From NCBI GenBank assembly GCA_029261195.1, contig JAJDBU010000061.1, positions 1 through 64,000 of the forward strand: 64,000 bases of DNA. The letters run 5' to 3'. Each line of letters begins with the position of its first letter. The first letter of the stretch is position 1. The position numbers and the translations under genes were made by a program. Under the pieces are notes generated by a model, which was not told the origin of the DNA, did no database searches, and was given only the letters and a program-made list of their open reading frames with translations. Positions 63,126 through 64,000 of this stretch are shown here, piece after piece. Origin of the DNA: Nitrospirota bacterium (GTDB lineage: Bacteria > Nitrospirota > Nitrospiria > SBBL01 > JAADHI01).

Positions 63126-64000
63126 CTAAATCACTCGCTCTCTTGTCAGTAGTATCACTGGAATCAGTCCAGCCAAAACCAGGGCGACTGCGGGTAAGGC
63201 CGCTCTTTCCCACTCCCCTTCGGAAGTCATCTCAAAAATACGAATCGACAGAGTGTCCCAGCCAAAGGGCCGGGTCATGAGTGTAATCGGCATTTCCTTC
63301 ATCACATCGACAAAAACAAGCACAAGCGCTGTCATCAGGCCTCCGCGCATGATCGGCAGGTGAATTTTCCGGAGCATGGCCCAGCCGTTGCACCCGAGGT
63401 TTTTCGCCGATTCATCGATGTTGGATGAAATGCGCTGTATCGCGCTCTGAATCGGATGATGAGCAACGGCCAGAAATCGAACCAGATAGGCACAAAACAT
63501 CGCAAGCAGTGTCCCCTGCAAAAAGAGATCGACATCAAAAAAAGCAATCAACTGTTCATCGAACCAGGCGAGTGGAATAAAGATGCCAACAGCCAGTACT
63601 GAGCCTGGCAAGGCATAACCTAAGGTGGAAATGCGAACCATGACGCGGACTGGAAAGGTGTTATACAGGCGATTGGCATAAACAAGAATCAAGACCGCAC
63701 CGACCGTAATAATGGCCGCAAGCGAGCCTAAAAATAGAGAATGACCGAGTAGGTCAAAATAGCGGCTGTCCAGATCGGAGAGTAAAACATGCCAACTCCA
63801 AAAGAGCAATTGTGCCAGCGGAAGCAGGAAGGCCGCCGAAAGAATCAACAAGGAAAATGTAAAAGCCAGCCATTTAGTTAGGGGTGATAAAGCCACTCGG
63901 TCACCGGAAGCCCCGCTCCGCTCGGCCCGGGTATAACGTGTCCGATAAGTGGCATACTGTTCCATCACTAAAAAAACAAACACAAAAAGGACGAGAAGAG
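63126..64000 (-). CDS. fbpB: Fe(III)-type ABC importer permease, C-terminal part (runs off window)
   Basis: The frame is open from the window edge, so the 5' end is missing. About 290 residues remain, with six or so membrane helices and the permease EAA loop in DESAKNLGCNGWAMLRKIHL. This is the second half of the fused two-domain permeases (ThiP/FbpB type). It pairs with fbpC downstream. A GTG inside the window at 63983 is not the true start because hydrophobic sequence continues beyond it. Confidence 0.88.
   Translation of the reverse strand, partial: LLVLFVFVFLVMEQYATYRTRYTRAERSGASGDRVALSPLTKWLAFTFSLLILSAAFLLPLAQLLFWSWHVLLSDLDSRYFDLLGHSLFLGSLAAIITVGAVLILVYANRLYNTFPVRVMVRISTLGYALPGSVLAVGIFIPLAWFDEQLIAFFDVDLFLQGTLLAMFCAYLVRFLAVAHHPIQSAIQRISSNIDESAKNLGCNGWAMLRKIHLPIMRGGLMTALVLVFVDVMKEMPITLMTRPFGWDTLSIRIFEMTSEGEWERAALPAVALVLAGLIPVILLTRERVI

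Overview
The window looks like chromosomal DNA of a Gram-negative (diderm) bacterium. It has a complete Tol-Pal machine with many lipoproteins, an exosortase with its own sensor kinase, a DsbD-type redox protein, heptose synthesis (hldD) and a Fe(III)-type ABC importer. The order mutL-miaA-mtnP-pfkB-TPR lipoprotein-rodZ, the ispD-ispF-cysE run behind a PIN/TRAM gene, and the exosortase/PrsK pair would fit Nitrospirota or a neighbouring deep-branching phylum. This is inference from gene content; there is no rRNA or other phylogenetic marker here.

Layout. 1-1316: edge of a mobile or accessory region, with the start of a tyrosine recombinase, an attC-like hairpin followed at once by a cassette-like ORF, a REP-like palindrome and tRNA-Thr(CGT). 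1340-16070: a long minus-strand block reading tolQ-tolR-tolA-tolB-pal2-coiled-coil lipoprotein-pal1-cpoB, then mutL-miaA-mtnP-lipoprotein, pfkB, TPR lipoprotein and rodZ. It is preceded by tRNA-Asp and tRNA-Val. 16391-25148: a propeller lipoprotein, a secreted nuclease, the prsK/exosortase-EpsI pair, a flavin monooxygenase, and an NtrC-type regulator with Asn where the phosphoacceptor Asp should be. 25231-37952: housekeeping genes (NUDIX, glgP, bifunctional Rel, mutY, cysE, ispF, ispD, PIN/TRAM, HtrA, bioA, a 65-residue ORF).

38031-45998 is a decayed anti-phage or restriction island. AIPR and a DUF4420-like PD-(D/E)XK protein look intact. The Z1 helicase-like gene has lost its 5' end, including the region expected to hold the Walker A motif. 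A Vsr-like gene carries several frameshifts and active-site substitutions. The C5 cytosine methyltransferase is frameshifted before motifs IX and X. An intact HNH nuclease gene sits in the opposite orientation exactly between the Vsr remnant and the broken end of Z1.

46031-64000: glk-fetB, a small Lys-rich protein, a truncated secreted lyase-like protein, and a 741-bp gene-free stretch. Then comes a plus-strand surface-glycan cluster (flippase, asparagine synthetase, P-loop kinase-like protein, polysaccharide deacetylase) running into two envelope thiol-redox genes. These are followed by dprA-topA-hldD behind a good sigma70-type promoter, and a Fe(III)-type ABC importer cut by the window edge.

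The most unusual content is the wrecked methylase/Vsr/Z1 island with its HNH replacement, the regulator with a substituted phosphorylation site, the attC-like site beside the recombinase, and a 133-bp imperfect palindrome between ispF and cysE.
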